Assembly (NCBI RefSeq): GCF_000003195.3
Contig: NC_012875.2
Coordinates: 21,554,842-21,618,841, forward strand
Source: Sorghum bicolor
Lineage: Eukaryota; Streptophyta; Magnoliopsida; Poales; Poaceae
DNA length: 64,000 nt
Reading direction: 5' to 3'
A program made the translations under genes and the position numbers. Shown one piece after another: positions 23,406 through 37,201 of the stretch. The notes beneath the pieces are model-generated. The model worked only from the letters and a program-made list of their open reading frames with translations. It was not told the origin of the DNA and ran no database searches. Position 1 is the stretch's first letter, and each line of letters starts with the position of its first letter.

Positions 23406-24559
23406 TCGCGGTGAAGCGCTTGCGGCGGTGCTTTGGCCGGAGTTGGGAACGACGGCTCGGTTGCGGCTTATGGGGGCTTAGAGCTTGCGTTAGGGGGCGC
23501 AATCGGTGGCGGAGCTCAGGGGCGGAGCTGCTGGTGTGCTCAAGTGGCTTGGAAAGGAAGCGGGTGAGGCGAATTTGGGGAGCGGAGTAAGTTCGTCGGC
23601 GTTGAGTGGAAAGGAAGAAAATGAGGCGGCCGCGCAGTGGGATCACCGAGGGGAGTGGATGAGCATGCCGGGGGCTCGTCCACATCACGGCGGGCTCGCG
23701 CAGCCAAGCAGCTGCGTGGCCAGGCACGTGGCGGCGCTGGACGCAGCGGCTCTTCCCCGGCGGCAGAGCATCCCCCCCTGCTCAGCACTGTAGCAAGCTC
23801 TCATCCAAACAGTTTTGGGGTTTTGCAAAATTCGCCCAAATTTTGAACTGAAGACAAAATTCCACCAAAATGAAAGTTGTGTAGAATTTCAAAAGCTACA
23901 AAACATCTGTTGGTGACCAAAACTAATTCTGAGTGGAAATTGGTGATTTTAACAAAACAGTTTGAAATTCAAAACTCAATTCAAGGAAATTCAAATTTTT
24001 GAATTGGGGCAGATCAGAATTTCCAAAATTACTTTTGATTTTCCATAACAACTTGAAAAACTCCCAACATGAAAGTTGTTCAACTTTTTGATCTCTACAA
24101 CTTTCATGTTGGTCACTTTTCAAAATTCCAAATAGATTTTAAATTGGAGACTCCAATTGGAAAAGGGGACACTTTCTGGAAATCTGTATTTTCAAAATTA
24201 CTTTGAATTTTGTATTGAAACTTGAAAACCTCAAAACACAGAAGTTGTACATCTTGACAAGATCTACAACTTTGCTTTTGAACTCAATCTCAAATTTTGC
24301 TTGGTTTTTAAATTATGCAAAAGGGGGCAATTCTAGGGTTCAAAATTCAGGGTTTCCCCCCCTAATCTCTCGGAAATCTTTCACCCTAGGGTTTGAACAA
24401 CCAACACAAGCATCAATACATAATATAATATCACCAACACAAGCAACCAAAGTAAACTTGTTTGAAGTTGGTGCATCAAATTGTGCTTAACAAATATGCC
24501 ATGCAATGCTTATGATGACATGATCCAATTTTAGTAACCGTAACATCGGGGATGTTACA
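23406..24559 (-). repeat. Right fragment of the interrupted large LTR (5' end in its own orientation)
   Basis: Begins with the second TCGCG copy. It contains a GC-rich part (23411-23810) and an AT-rich part rich in inverted repeats: a perfect 16-bp pair (24064-24079 with 24097-24112), a compound hairpin (24242-24272) and a terminal 7-bp pair (24540-24558). It ends at the TGTAACATCCCC terminus of the minus strand. No gene is seen. Confidence 0.75.
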
Positions 24560-27500
24560 TGCAAGATAGGTGCAAGATTTGCAAGGAACATACCATATGC
24601 TTAGAAATCAATTTAGACACACCAAATGGAACTCCTAGTTGACGTGTGTCATATGGAATCTTGCTTCGGTCAGTTTGTAGACATTGTAAGTTTTAGTGCA
24701 AGATAGGTGCATAGTTTGCGCCTAATGCACCATAGTCTAAGAAACCATTTTGGACACACAAGTTGGTACTCTTGGGTGAAGAGGCTCAAGTGGAAGCTTA
24801 GTTCGGTCAGTTTGGAGATAGTGCTAATCCTTATGCAAGGTAGGTGCATGGTTTGCATGGAACATACCATATGCTTGGAAATCAATTTGGATGCACCCGA
24901 TGGAACTCCTTGATGACGTGTGTCATATGGAATCTCGCTTCGGTCCATTTGGAGATGTTGTTAGTTTCGGTGCAAGATAGGTGCAAGGTTTGCATATAAT
25001 GCAGCATAGGCTAAGAAACCATTTTGGATGCACCCGATGGTACTCCTTGGTAAAAGGCTCAAGTGAAAGCTCAGTTTGGTCAATTTGGAGATAGTGCTAA
25101 TCTTGATGCAAGATAGATGCACGGTCTGCATGGAACGTACCATATGCTTAGAAATTAATTTGGACACACCCGATAGAACACCTTGATGACGTGTGTCATC
25201 TGGAATCTCACTTTTGGTGTGCTTAGAGATAGTATTAGTTTCGGTGCAAGATATATGCACGGTTTGCGCCTAATGCACCAAAGTATAAGAAACCATTTTG
25301 GAAGCACCTGTTGGTACTCCTAGGTGAAGAGGCTCAAGTGGAGGCTCGGTTCGGTCTGTTTTGAGATAGTGCTAATCTTGATGGAAGATAGGTGCACCAT
25401 ATGCTCAAAAATCAATTTGGACGCACCAGATGGAACTCCTAGATGACATGTGTCATATGGAATCTCACTTCGGTCTGTTTAGAGACAGTGTTAGTTTCGG
25501 TGCAAGATAGGTGCACGGTTTGCACCTAATGCACCATAGGATAAGAAACCATTTTGGACGCACCCGATGGTAGTCCTAGGTCAAGGGGCTCAAGTGAAAG
25601 CTCAGTTTGGTCTGTTTGGAGATAGTGCTAATCTTGATGCAAAATAGATACACGGTTTGCATGGAACATACGATATGGTCAGAAATCAATTAGGACGCAC
25701 CTGATATAACTCATTGATGATGTGTGTGTCATATGGAATCTTGCTTTGGTTTGTTTAGAGACAGTGTTAGTTTTGGTAGAAGATATGTGCACGGTTTACG
25801 CCTAATGCACCATAGGCTAAGAAACCATTTTTGACGCACCCGATGGTACTCATAGTTGAAGAGGCTCAAGTGGAGGCTCGATTTGGTCTGTTCGGATATA
25901 GTGCTAATCTTGATGTAAGATAGTTGCACAGTTTGCATGGAGCGTACCATATGTTATGAAATCAATTTGGACGCACCCAATGGAACTCCTAGATGACGTG
26001 TGTCATATGGAATCTCGCTTCGGTCTGTTTGGAGACAATGTTAGTTTCGGAGCAAGATAGGTGCATAGTTTGTGCCTAATGCACCATAGTCTAAGAAACC
26101 ATTTTGGACGCACCTGTTTGTACTCCTAGATGAAGAAGCTCAAGTGGAAGCTCGGTTCGGTCTGTTTGGAGATAGTGCTAATCTTGATGCAAGATAGGCG
26201 CACGGTTTGCATGGAACATACCATATGCTTGGAAATCAATTTGGATGCACCCGATGGAACTCCTTGATGACGTGTGTCATATGGAATCTTGCTTTGGTCT
26301 GTTTAGAAACAGTGTTAGTTTCGGTGTAAGATATGTGCATGGTTTGCGCCTAATGCACCATAGTCTAAGAAACCATTTTGGATGCACCTGTTGATACTTC
26401 GTTGAAGAGGATCAAGTGGAAGCTTGGTTTGATCTGTTTAGAGATTGTGCTAATCTGATGCAAGATAGGTGCATGATTTGCAAGGAACATACCATATGCT
26501 TAGAAATCAATTTGGACGCACCCAATGGAACTCCTAGTTGACGTGTGTCATATGGAATCTTGCTTCGGTCCGTTTGTAGATATTGGAGGTTTTAGTGCAA
26601 GATAAGTGCACAGTTTGCGCCTAATGCACCATAGTTTAAAAAATCATTTTGGACGCACAACTTGGTACTCTTGGGTGAAGAGGCTCAAGTGGAAGCTTGG
26701 TTCGGTCAGTTTGGAGATAGTGCTAATCCTTATGCAAGGTAGGTGCATGGTTTGCATGGAACATACCATATGCTTGGAAATCAATTTGGATGCACCTTAT
26801 GGAACTCTTTGATGATGTGTGTCATATGGAATCTCGCTTCGGTCCATTTGGAGACATTGTTAGTTTCAGTGCAAGATAGGTGCAAGGTTTGCATATAATG
26901 CAGCATAGGCTAAGAAACCATTTTGGAAGCACCTGTTGGTACTCCTAGATGAAGAGGCCCAAGTGGAGGCTCGGTTCGGTCTGTTATTGTTAGTTTCGGT
27001 GCAAGATAGGTGCACAGTTTGCACCTAATGCTCCATAGTCTAAGAAACCATTTTGGACGCACTTGTTGGTACTCCTAGGTGAAGGGGCTCAAGTGGATGC
27101 TCAGTTTGGTCTGTTTGGAGATAGTGCTAATCTTGATTCAAGATAGGTGCACGGTTTGCATGGAACATACCAAATACTTGGAAATCAATCTGGACGCACA
27201 TGATGGAACTCCTAGATGACGTGTGTCATACAAAATCTTGCTTTGGTCTGTTTGGAGACAGCGTTAGTTTTGGTGCAAGACAGGTGCAAGGTTTGCACAT
27301 AATGCAGTATAGGCTAAGAAACCATTTTGGACGCACCCGATGGTACTCCTAGGTTAAAGGCTCAAGTGAAAGCTCGATTTGGTCTATTTTGAGATAGTGC
27401 TAATCTTGATGCAAGATAGATGCACGGCTTACATGGAACGTACCATGTGCTTAGAAATTAATTTGGACACACCCGATAGAACTCCTTGATGACGTGTGTC

Positions 27501-30500
27501 ATATGGAATCTCGCTTTGGTGTGCTTGGAGATAGTATTAGTTTCAGTGCAAGATATGTGCACGGTTTGCGCCTGATGCACCAAAGTCTAAGAATCCATTT
27601 TGGAAGCGTGCAAGATAGGTGCACAGTTTGCACCTAATACACCATAGTCTAAGAAACCATTTTGGACGCATTTGTTGGTACTCCTAGGTGAAGGGGCTCA
27701 AGTGGATGCTAGGTTTGGTCTGTTTGGAGATAGTGCTAATCTTGATGCAAGATAGATGCATGGTTTGCATGGAACATACGATATGCTTAGAAATCAATTA
27801 GGACGCACCTGATATAACTCCTTGATGATTTGTGTCATATGGAATCTTGCTTTGGTTCGTTTAGAGACAGTGTTAGTTTTGGTAGAAGAAATGCGCACGG
27901 TTTACGCCTAAAGCACCATAGGATAAGAAACCATTTTAGACGCACCCGATGGTACTCGTAGTTGAAGAGGCTCAAGTGGAGGCTCGATTTGGTCTGTTCG
28001 GATATAGTGCTAATCTTGATGCAAGATAGTTGCACAATTTGCATGCAACATACCATATGTTAAGAAATCAAATTGGACGCACCCAATGGAACCCAATGTA
28101 AGATGACGTGTGTCACATGGAATCTCGCTTCGGTCTGTTTGGAGACAATGTTAGTTTCTGTGCAAGATAGGTGCATAGTTTGTGCGTAATGCACCATAGT
28201 CTAAGAAACCATTTTTGACACACTTGTTTGTACTCCGTGATGAAGAGGCTCAAGTGGAAGCTCAGTTCGGTTTGTTTGGAGATAGTGCTAATCTTGATGC
28301 AAGATAGGGGCACGGTTTGCATGGAACATACCATATCCTTGGAAATCAATTTGGATGCACCCGATGGAACTCCTAAATGACATGTGCCATATGGAATCTT
28401 GCTTCGGTCCGTTTGTAGACAATGTAAGTTTTAGTGCAAGATAGGTGCACAGTTTGCGCCTAATGCACCATAGTCTAAGAAACCATTTTGGATGCACAAT
28501 TTGATACTCTTGGGTGAAGAGGCTCAAGTAGAAGCTTGGTTCGGTCAGTTTGGAGATAGTGCTAATCCTTATGCAAGGTAGGTGCATGGTTTGCATGGAA
28601 CATACCATATGCTTAGAAATCAATTTGGATGCACCCGATGGAACTCTTTGACGACGTGTGTCATATGGAATCTCGCTTCAGTCCATTTGGAGACATTGTT
28701 AGTTTCGGTGCAAGATAGGTGCACAGTTTGCACCTAATGCACCATAGTCTAAGAAACCATTTTGGACGCACTTGTTGGTACTCCTAGGTGAAGGGGCTCA
28801 AGTGGATGCTCGGTTCGGTCTGTTTAGAGATAGTGCTAATCTTGATGCAAGATAGGTGCACGGTTTGCATCGAACATACCATATGCTTGGAAATCAATTT
28901 GGATGCACCCGATGGAACTCCTTGATGACGTCTGTCATATGGAATCTCACTTTGGTGTGCTTAGAGATAATAGTATTAGTTTAAGTGCAAGATATGTGCA
29001 CGGTTTGCGCCTAATGCACCAAAGTCTAAGAAACCATTTTGGAAGCACCTGTTGGTACTCCTAGGTGAAGGGGCTCAAGTGGATGCTCGGTTCGGTTTGT
29101 TTGGAGATAGTGCTAATCTTGATGCAAGATAGGTGCATGGTTTGCATGGAACATACCATATGCTTGGAAATAAATTTGGATGCACCCAATAGAACCCCTA
29201 GATGACGTTTGTCATTTGGAATCTCGGTTCGGTCCATTTGGAGACATTGTTAGTTTCGGTGCAAGATATGTGCACAGTTTGCACCTAATGTACCATAGTA
29301 TAAGGAACCATTTCGGACGCATTTGTTGGTACTCCTAGGTGAAGGGGCTCAAGTGGATGCTAGGTTTGGTTTGTTTGGAGATAGTGCTAAACTTGATGCA
29401 AGATAGATGCATGGTTTGCATGGAACATACAATATGCTTAGAAATCAATTAGGACGCACCTGATATAACTCCTTGATGATTTGTGTCATATGGAATCTTG
29501 CTTTGGTTCGTTTAGAGACAGAGTTAGTTTTGGTAGAAGAAATGTGCACGGTTTACGCCTAATGCACCATAGGCTAAGAAACCATTTTAGACGCACCTGA
29601 TGGTACTCGTAGTTGAAGAGGCTCAAGTGGAGGCTCGATTTGGTCTGTTCGGATATAGTGCTAATCTTGATTCAAGATAGTTGCACAGTTTGCATGCAAC
29701 GTACCATATGTTAAGAAATCAAATTAGACGCACCCAATGGAACCCAATGCAAGATGACGTGTGTCATATGGAATCTCGCTTCGGTCCGTTTGGAGACAAT
29801 GTTAGTTTCAGTGCAAGATAAGTGCATAGTTTGTGCGTAATGCACCATAGTCTAAGAAATCATTTTTGGCACACTTGTTTGTACTTCTAGATGAAGAGGC
29901 TCAAGTGGAAGCTCGGTTCGGACTGTTTGGAGATAGTGCTAATCTTGATGCAAGATAGGTGCACGGTTTGCATGGAACATACCATATCCTTGGAAATCAA
30001 TTTGGATGCACCCGATGGAACTCCTTGATGACGTGTGTCATATGGAATCTCACTTTGGTCTGTTTAGAAATAGTGTTAGTTTTGGTGCAAGATATGTGCA
30101 TGGTTTGCGCCTAATGCACCATAGTCTAAGAAACCATTTTGGAAGCACCTGTTGGTAATTCGGTGAAGGGGCTCAAGTGGAAGCTCGTTTTGATATGTTT
30201 GGAGATAGTGCTAATGATGATGCAAGATAGGTGCATGATTTTCAAGGAACATACCATATGCTTAGAAATCAATTTGGACGCACCCAATGGAACTCCTAAA
30301 TGACGTGTGCCATATGGAATCTTGCTTCGGTCGTTTGTAGACATTGTAAGTTTTAGTGCAAGATAGGTGCACAGTTTAAGCCTAATGCACCATAGTCTAA
30401 GAAACCATTTTGGATGCACAATTTGGTACTCTTGGGTGAAGAGGCTCAAGTGGAATCTTGGTTCGGTCAGTTTGGAGATAGTGCTAATCCTTATGCAAGG

Positions 30501-33500
30501 TAGGTGCATGGTTTGCATGGAACATACCATATGCTTGGAAATCAATTTGGATGCACCCGATGGAACTCTTTGACGACGTGTGTCATATGGAATCTCGCTT
30601 CAGTCCATTTGGAGAAATTGTTAGTTTCGGTGCAAGATAGGTGCACAGTTTGCACCTAATGCACCACAGTCTAAGAAACCATTTTGGACGCACTTGTTGG
30701 TACTCCTAGGTGAAGGGGCTCAAGTGGATGCTCGGTTCGGTCTGTTTAGAGATAGTGCTAATCTTGATGCAAGATAGATGCATGGTTTGCATCGAACATA
30801 CGATATGCTTAGAAATCAATTAGGACGCACCTGATATAACTCCTTGATGATTTGTGTCATATGGAATCTTGCTTTGGTTCGTTTAGAGACACTGTTAGTT
30901 TTGGTAGAAGATATGTGCACGATTTACGCCTAATGCACCATAGGCTAAGAAACCATTTTAGACGCACCCGATGGTACTCGTAGTTGAAGAGGCTCAAGTG
31001 GAGGCTCGATTTGGTATGTTCGGATATAGTGCCAATCTTGATGCAAGATAGTTGCACAGTTTGCATGCAACGTACCATATGTTAAGAAATCAAATTAGAC
31101 GCACCCAATGGAACCCAATGCAAGATGACGTGTGTCATATGGAATCTCGCTTCGGTCCATTTTGAGACAATGTTAGTTTCAGTGCAAGATAGGTGCATAG
31201 TTTGTGCGTAATGCACCATAGTCTTAGAAATCATTTTTGACACACTTGTTTGTACTTCTAGATGAAGAGGCTCAAGTGGAGGCTCGGTTCGGACTGTTTG
31301 GAGATGGTGCTAATCTTGATGCAAGATAGGTGCACGGTTTGCATGGAACATACCATATCCTTGGAAATCAATTTGGATGCACCCGATGGAACTCCTTGAT
31401 GACGTCTGTCATATGGAATCTCACTTTGGTGTGCTTAGAGATAATAGTATTAGTTTAAGTGCAAGATATGTGCACGGTTTGCGCCTAATGCACCAAAGTC
31501 TAAGAAACCATTTTGGAAGCACCTGTTGGTACTTCGGTGAAGAGGCTCAAGTGGAAGCTCGATTTGATATGTTTGGAGATAGTGCTAATCATGATGCAAG
31601 ATAGGTGCATGATTTGCAAGGAACATACCATATGCTTAGAAATCAATTTGGACGCACCCAATGGAACTCCTAAATGACGTGTGCACGATGGAATCTTGCT
31701 TCGGTCCATTTGTAGACATTGTAAGTTTTAGTGCAAGATAGGTGCACAGTTTGCGCCTAATGCACCATAGTCTAAGAAACCATTTTGGATGCACTATTTG
31801 GTACTCTTGGGTGAAGAGGCTCAAGTGGAAGCTTGGTTCGGTCAGTTTGGAGATAGTGCTAATCCTTATGCAAGGTAGGTGCATGGTTTGCATGGAACAT
31901 ACCATATGCTTGGAAATCAATTTGGATGCACCCGATGGAACTCCTTGACGACGTGTGTCATATGGAATCTCGCTTTGATCCATTTGGAGAAATTGTTAGT
32001 TTCAGTGCAAGATAGGTGCACAGTTTGCACCTAATGCACCATAGTCTAAGAAACCATTTTGGACGCACTTGTTGGTACTCCTAGGTGAAGGGGCTCAAGT
32101 GGATGCTCGGTTCGGTCTATTTGGAGATAGTGCTAATCTTGATGCAAGATAGGTGCGATGTTGCATGGAACATACCATATGCTTGGAAATCAATTTGGAT
32201 GCACCCGATGGAACTCCTTGATGACGTCTGTCATATGGAATCTCACTTTGGTGTGCTTAGAGATAGTATTAGTTTCAGTGCAAGATATGTGCACAGTTTG
32301 CGCCTAATGCACCAAAGTCTAAGAAACCATTTTGGAAGCACCTATTGGTACTCCTAGGTGAAGAGGCTCAAGTGGAGGCTCGGTTCGGTATGTTTAGAGA
32401 TAGTGCTAGTCTTGATGCAAGATAGGTGCATGATTTGCATGGAACATACCATATGCTTGGAAATCAATTTGGATGCACCCGATGGAACTCCTTGATGACG
32501 TGTGTCATTTGCAATCTCGCTTCGGTCCATTTGGAGACATTGTTAGTTTCAGTGCAAGATAGGTGCGCAGTTTGCACCTAATGCACCATAGTCTAAGAAA
32601 CCATTTTGGACGCATTTGTTGGTATTCCTAGGTGAAGAGGCTCAAGTGGATGCTAGGTTTGGTCTGTTTGGAGATAGTGCTAATCTTGATGCAAGATAGA
32701 TGCATGGTTTGCATGGAACATACGATATGCTTAGAAATCAATTAGGTCGCACCTGATATAACTCCTTGATGATTTGTGTCATATGGAATCTTGCTTTGGT
32801 TTGTTTAGAGACAAAGTTAGTTTTGGTAGAAGATATGTGCACGGTTTACGCCTAATGCACCATAGGCTAAGAAACCATTTTAGACGCACCCGATGGTACT
32901 CAATGCAAGATGACGTGTGTCATATGGAATCTCGCTTCGGTCCGTTTGGAGACAATGTTAGTTTCAGTGCAAGATAAGTGCATAGTTTGTGTGTAATGCA
33001 CCATAGTCTAAGAAACCATTTTTGACACACTTGTTTGTACTCCTAGATGAAGAGGCTCAAGTGGAAGCTCGGTTCGGTCTGTTTGGAGATAGTGCTAATC
33101 TTAATGCAAGATAGGTGCACGGTTTGCATGGAACATAGCATATCCTTGGAAATCAATTTGTATGCACCCGATGGAACTCCTTTATGACGTGTGTCATATG
33201 GAATCTCACTTTAGTCTGTTTAGAAATAGTGTTAGTTTCGGTGCAAGATATGTGCATGGTTTGCGCCTAATGCACCATAGTCTAAGAAACCATTTTGGAA
33301 GCACCTGTTGGTACTTCGGTGAAGAGGCTCAGGTGGAAGCTCGATTTGATATGTTTGGAGATAGTGCTAATCCTGATGCAAGATAGGTGCATGATTTGCA
33401 TGGAACATACCATATGCTTAGAAATCAATTTGGATGCACCTAATGGAACTCCTAAATGACGTGTGCCATATGGAATCTTGCTTCGGTCCATTTGTAGACA

Positions 33501-33531
33501 TTGTAAGTTTTAGTACAAGATAGGTGCATAG
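24560..33531 (+). repeat. Centromeric satellite block B (~65 monomers)
   Basis: Nine kilobases of the same monomers in the same orientation, continuous with block A2 once the insertion is removed. It is less regular than the left block but keeps an 18-monomer period. The marker GAGATAATAGTATTAG occurs near 28975 and 31439, 2,464 bp apart. A variant with AACCCAATG(C/T)AAGATGACG recurs near 28085, 29740 and 31105. Several monomers are truncated, for example around 25390, 26990, 27605 and 32900. It ends at CATAG (33527-33531), the left target duplication of the Tat element. Confidence 0.9.
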
Positions 33532-34593
33532 TGTCGAGGGTATCAGTAAGGGGTACCCTAACCAACGTACATAACGAGAGCACCAGTACATAAATCGAGG
33601 CCCCCGACTCGACACCCCCCGATCGCATGCACGATTGTCGAGACAAGACGATGCCCATAGCCTCGAACACGGAAAGAGCGTCGTGCGAATCAATAGGGGC
33701 TCGACCGAACAGCAGCCGTCGAATATGGAAACTGGCTCGTACGAATCAACAAGCCTTGAGCGCAAGGACGCCGCCCACCGCATGACGCGGGTATGGGAAC
33801 CAGGGCATTTAATGCGCATGTCGTGTTCTCACCTAACCCGACAGTCACGGAAAGCGAGATAGGGAGCAAGCACCCATCCAATCACCCCTTTTGCAGCCTT
33901 GTCCACCGGATGAGTCAGAGCTTGGCAGGGCGCAGCGAGGCGGATGGGACGTCTCGTCACGACCCCCCTCGAGACGCCTAAAGTCAGCGCTCCAACCAGC
34001 AGGGCTTCACGCGGCGTCAGACCCTGGAGTAGGCACACTCCTTCCCTAAGAAGGGTCAGGCGGTGAAAGATAGCGCCCCAACCACTCTGATGCGACTGAA
34101 GCCATGACATACAGGCGTGCCCACGGTTGAGCCAATCCAGGACGACATGCAGAAGCCGGATTTAGGGGCACGCATAATCATCATCCAAGTACTGGGTAAC
34201 AAGACGGCTCGAGGCCACGCTGGTACGGAAGTCTCGAGTAGGTCAGCGCGCCACACCCCTATCGACCCCTACTCTGTCACCTACGCATGTAACCTAGGTC
34301 TCCCCTTGGAACTATAAAGGGGAAGTTCAGGAAAGGATGAGGGACACAAGACATACGTAGAAGAGCAATCATACTTCATCTCCATCCATCCATACCATAC
34401 CGACTTGTATTCACCCCTGTACAAGCACTTAGGTGCAAGATAATAGAAACACCTCTCCCCCCGCTGGACGTAGGGCCTTCTCTTGCCCGAACCAGGATAA
34501 ATCTTTGTGTCTTTTCTTGCATCACCATGTGGAAAGGGGAGCACGCACAAGTTTTACTCGTTGGTGTGACCCCCCGGGGGAAAAATACTGACA
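33532..34593 (+). repeat. Tat element 5' LTR (1,062 bp)
   Basis: Starts TGTCGAGGGTATC and ends ATACTGACA. It shares layout with the solo LTR at 1234-2221. Compared with the 3' LTR it shows tens of substitutions, many in the first 350 bp and many C/T or G/A, so the element is clearly older than the CRM copy. A shortened TATA element (TATAAAG) is at 34313-34319. Confidence 0.93.
34313..34319 (+). promoter_or_regulatory. TATA box of the Tat 5' LTR
   Basis: TATAAAG follows CCCCTTGGAAC and precedes GGGGAAGTTC. The 3' LTR has TATAAAAG at the same place (56509-56516), so one A was lost or gained. It would position initiation of the genomic RNA in the R region just downstream. Confidence 0.65.
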
Positions 34594-34595
34594 GT

Positions 34596-34613
34596 TGGCG
34601 CGCCAGGTAGGGG
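34596..34613 (+). other. Tat element primer binding site
   Basis: TGGCGCGCCAGGTAGGGG starts two bases after the LTR, the usual position. It is not the initiator-Met type. I do not assign the tRNA with confidence. Confidence 0.7.
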
Positions 34614-34651
34614 TCCTGCATGTTTTTTGCCAATTTCCCATCTCTTTCCAG

Positions 34652-37201
34652 ATGGCCACTCTTGTTTTGCCGATTTCACGCTCCACGGTGATTTGGTTCG
34701 GGAGCCTCGAGTTCATGTCTACCGGTTTCGGCTACGACATGATCCTGCTCTCGGTCAAAGGACCGGAAGGAGCACGCATTGCGCCCGCACGACTGAGGGC
34801 TCCAAGATGGCCTCACCACCATGCCTCCCCGCCCAAGAAGAGGCGTGGACAGCACCGCCACCACTCCTCTGCCTCCTCACAGTCACTGGCTCGTGCCAGG
34901 CCAGTGGTGACGCAGGAGCCGACAACCCCATGCACCGAAGCCGTGGGTACGACGGCCCGACGTCACGAGGATCGCGCGACGACGATGGGTGACGACGCGC
35001 CTCGTGCGCCCTCATCCCCCACAACGCTACTTCCACACGGGCTGTTCACCCCAAGAAGAGCACTACCTCTCGGTCCGGACAATGTCGCGGCATCGCTCGC
35101 CAGGACGATATGTCCGAACGCCCAGACGTACGTGGAGCGACCAATGGTCCTCCCACGCGACGCTAGAGCACAGCAGCAAGCACCCGAGCTGCCAGATTTC
35201 TCCTAGGTGCGAGGCCTCCGACGCCTAGGACCTGGGCGATACACGATCACCTCATTCAGGCAGCAGCTACTGGAGGAAAGACGAGGATGCTTCTACGCCA
35301 CCGAGCTGGTCCCCGACTCGGAATCCGACAGCTACGACCCTACTAGGGAATGCTTCAACATCGACGGGGAGGTAGAAACCACCGATGAAACACAAGACGC
35401 CGTCACCGACGGACGAGCCCCTGTAGCAAGGGAGGACCCTAGGACGCCTGGGAACGACGGTCGGGTCGACCCCCCGCCGCAGGAAGACAAAGCCGCACAA
35501 CTTGCACAATTACGGGAGCTCAGAGCAAAGCTCAGTGAAGATCGCGAGCGCCTTGTCCAGCTCGAGCTGGTCCTCGAGCAGGACCAACTACACCCGCATG
35601 GCGGAGGTGCCCGCAGACGGGCTCGAGAAGTACATCGACAGATCATCGAGGACAGGGAACCAGAGCAACCCGTCAGCCGCTTCCCCCGAGCGGGGCAGAA
35701 CGTCGTGGTGGCGACGATGCTGCTACGTAACATGCCCTAACCCTCGAACTCCCAAGCGTGGCGAATTCGAGATGAGGTGCAGACTCTGCTTCAAGTAGCG
35801 GCAGTTTAGCAGGCCGAGAGCTCAGCTTCTCGACGTCGAGGAGCAGCCACGGAGAGGCAAGACGAGTCGGTCCAAAATGAAAAGGAGGTGTCGGTCCATC
35901 AGCAACCACCCCCTCGAGGAAAGAGGACAACACCTGTCCAAAACCACCCCGTCGATATTCAACGGCGACATGACGTACGACACGACATCAACGAATATCG
36001 TCGCCATCGACATGGGGATGCAGAGGAGTGCGGTTACAGCGCCCACCACGGCGGGCGATACGACAGCGACGAGGACCGGATGGCCCCGAAACCGCCAGGC
36101 CTCGCGTGTTTAGCAGAGGGATCCGCAGCACGCTGCTGCCCCCAGACTAGCACTGCTAAATACAATGGCGAAACCAAGCTAGAACTGTGGCTGGCGGACT
36201 TCCGGCTAGCTTGTCAGTTGGGTGGCGCTCGAGGGGACGATCGAGCCATCATCCGACAGTTATCGCTTTTCCTCTCCGACACCGCCCGTAGATGGCTCGA
36301 GGAGCTCCCAACCAACCAAATCCACAATTGGACCGATTTGGTCAGAGTATTCGAGGGAAACTTCAAAGGGACCTACATACGGCCTGGCAACTCGTGGGAC
36401 CTCAGCAAGTGCAAGCAGAAATCAGGAGAAACTCTCCGAGAGTATGCCCGACGCTTTTCGAAGCAGCGCACCGAGCTGCCACACATCCCAGACCATGACA
36501 TCATCCTGGCCTTTGTCTTAGGCACCACTTGCCGAGATTTGGTGTAGGAATTGGGCCGGAATCGCCCTCAGACTGTCGACGAGCTAATGGACGTGGTGGC
36601 AAACTATGCTGCAGGGGAGGAAGCGGTCGGCGGTTTCTTCAGCTGCGAAGGAGGCAAAGGCAATTCGCCAGCCGATGACAATGAGGGCCCCAGTCGAGGA
36701 CCCAAGAAGAACAAAAAGAAGAAGAAAGCACGACCGCTCCAACAGGACGCCCTCGACGACGATCTCGTCGCTGCCGTGGAGCGTAAAAAACCCTGAGGAC
36801 CCCCTGAGGGGGCTATCTTCGACAAGATGCTAAAGAAGCCCTGCCCTTACCATAAGGGAGGGGTGAACCACAAGCTTGGAGACTGCCGCATGCTGAAAAG
36901 ACACTTCGACGGCCTGGGATTTAAGAAGGACGACCAGAAGAAAGAAAAGAGCGGCGACAAGGGGGACGACAAAGAAGACGAGGGTTTCCCAGCTATCCAT
37001 GACTGCTACATGATTTACCTCGAGACCCTCGACCTCCTCGGCATCGAAAGGACACAGCTCCAACCAAGCGCGGGCGGCTTCCATGGTGTCGTACCTGGAA
37101 AGAAGGCATTGCCAATAGGTCGAATCGACCTACCGGTCTGTTTTGGCACAGCGGCCAATTTCAGAAAGGAGGTCCTCACCTTTGAGGTGGTGGGATTTTG
37201 A
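34652..37201 (+). pseudogene. gag: Tat gag and start of protease (multiple stops)
   Basis: One reading frame runs from an ATG at 34652 through gag into protease, interrupted by stops at 35204, 35738, 35807, 36545, 36794 and 37199 (first base of each). The N-terminal part is Arg/Pro-rich. A coiled-coil-like segment (LRELRAKLSEDRERLVQLE) lies near 35510-35570. The retrotransposon-gag domain spans about 36150-36530 with AKYNGETKLELWLADFRLAC, RRWLEELP and LREYARRFSKQRTELP. After it come a Lys-rich stretch (KKNKKKKKAR) and a finger-like CPYHKGGVNHKLGDC near 36840. It would make the particle and nucleic-acid-binding protein, but cannot as written. Confidence 0.85.

Larger units (their letters stand above)
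14565..24559 (-). mobile_element. Large solo LTR, Tekay/Del-like, split by a CRM element
   Basis: The parts 14565-17461 and 23411-24559 make one 4,046-bp unit when the CRM element and one TCGCG copy are removed. On the minus strand it begins TGTAACATCCCCGATG and ends GGTTCTGCCACA, flanked by the 5-bp duplication TGCAA (14560-14564, 24560-24564). It has no coding domains. Its length, TGTAACATCCC start, paired AAGTTGT/ACAACTT hairpins and a minus-strand GTACTCAGCGTTTTATAACC stretch near 15110 resemble long LTRs of the Tekay/Del chromoviruses. An alternative is a non-autonomous large retrotransposon derivative. The boundaries are firm; the lineage is inferred. Confidence 0.75.
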
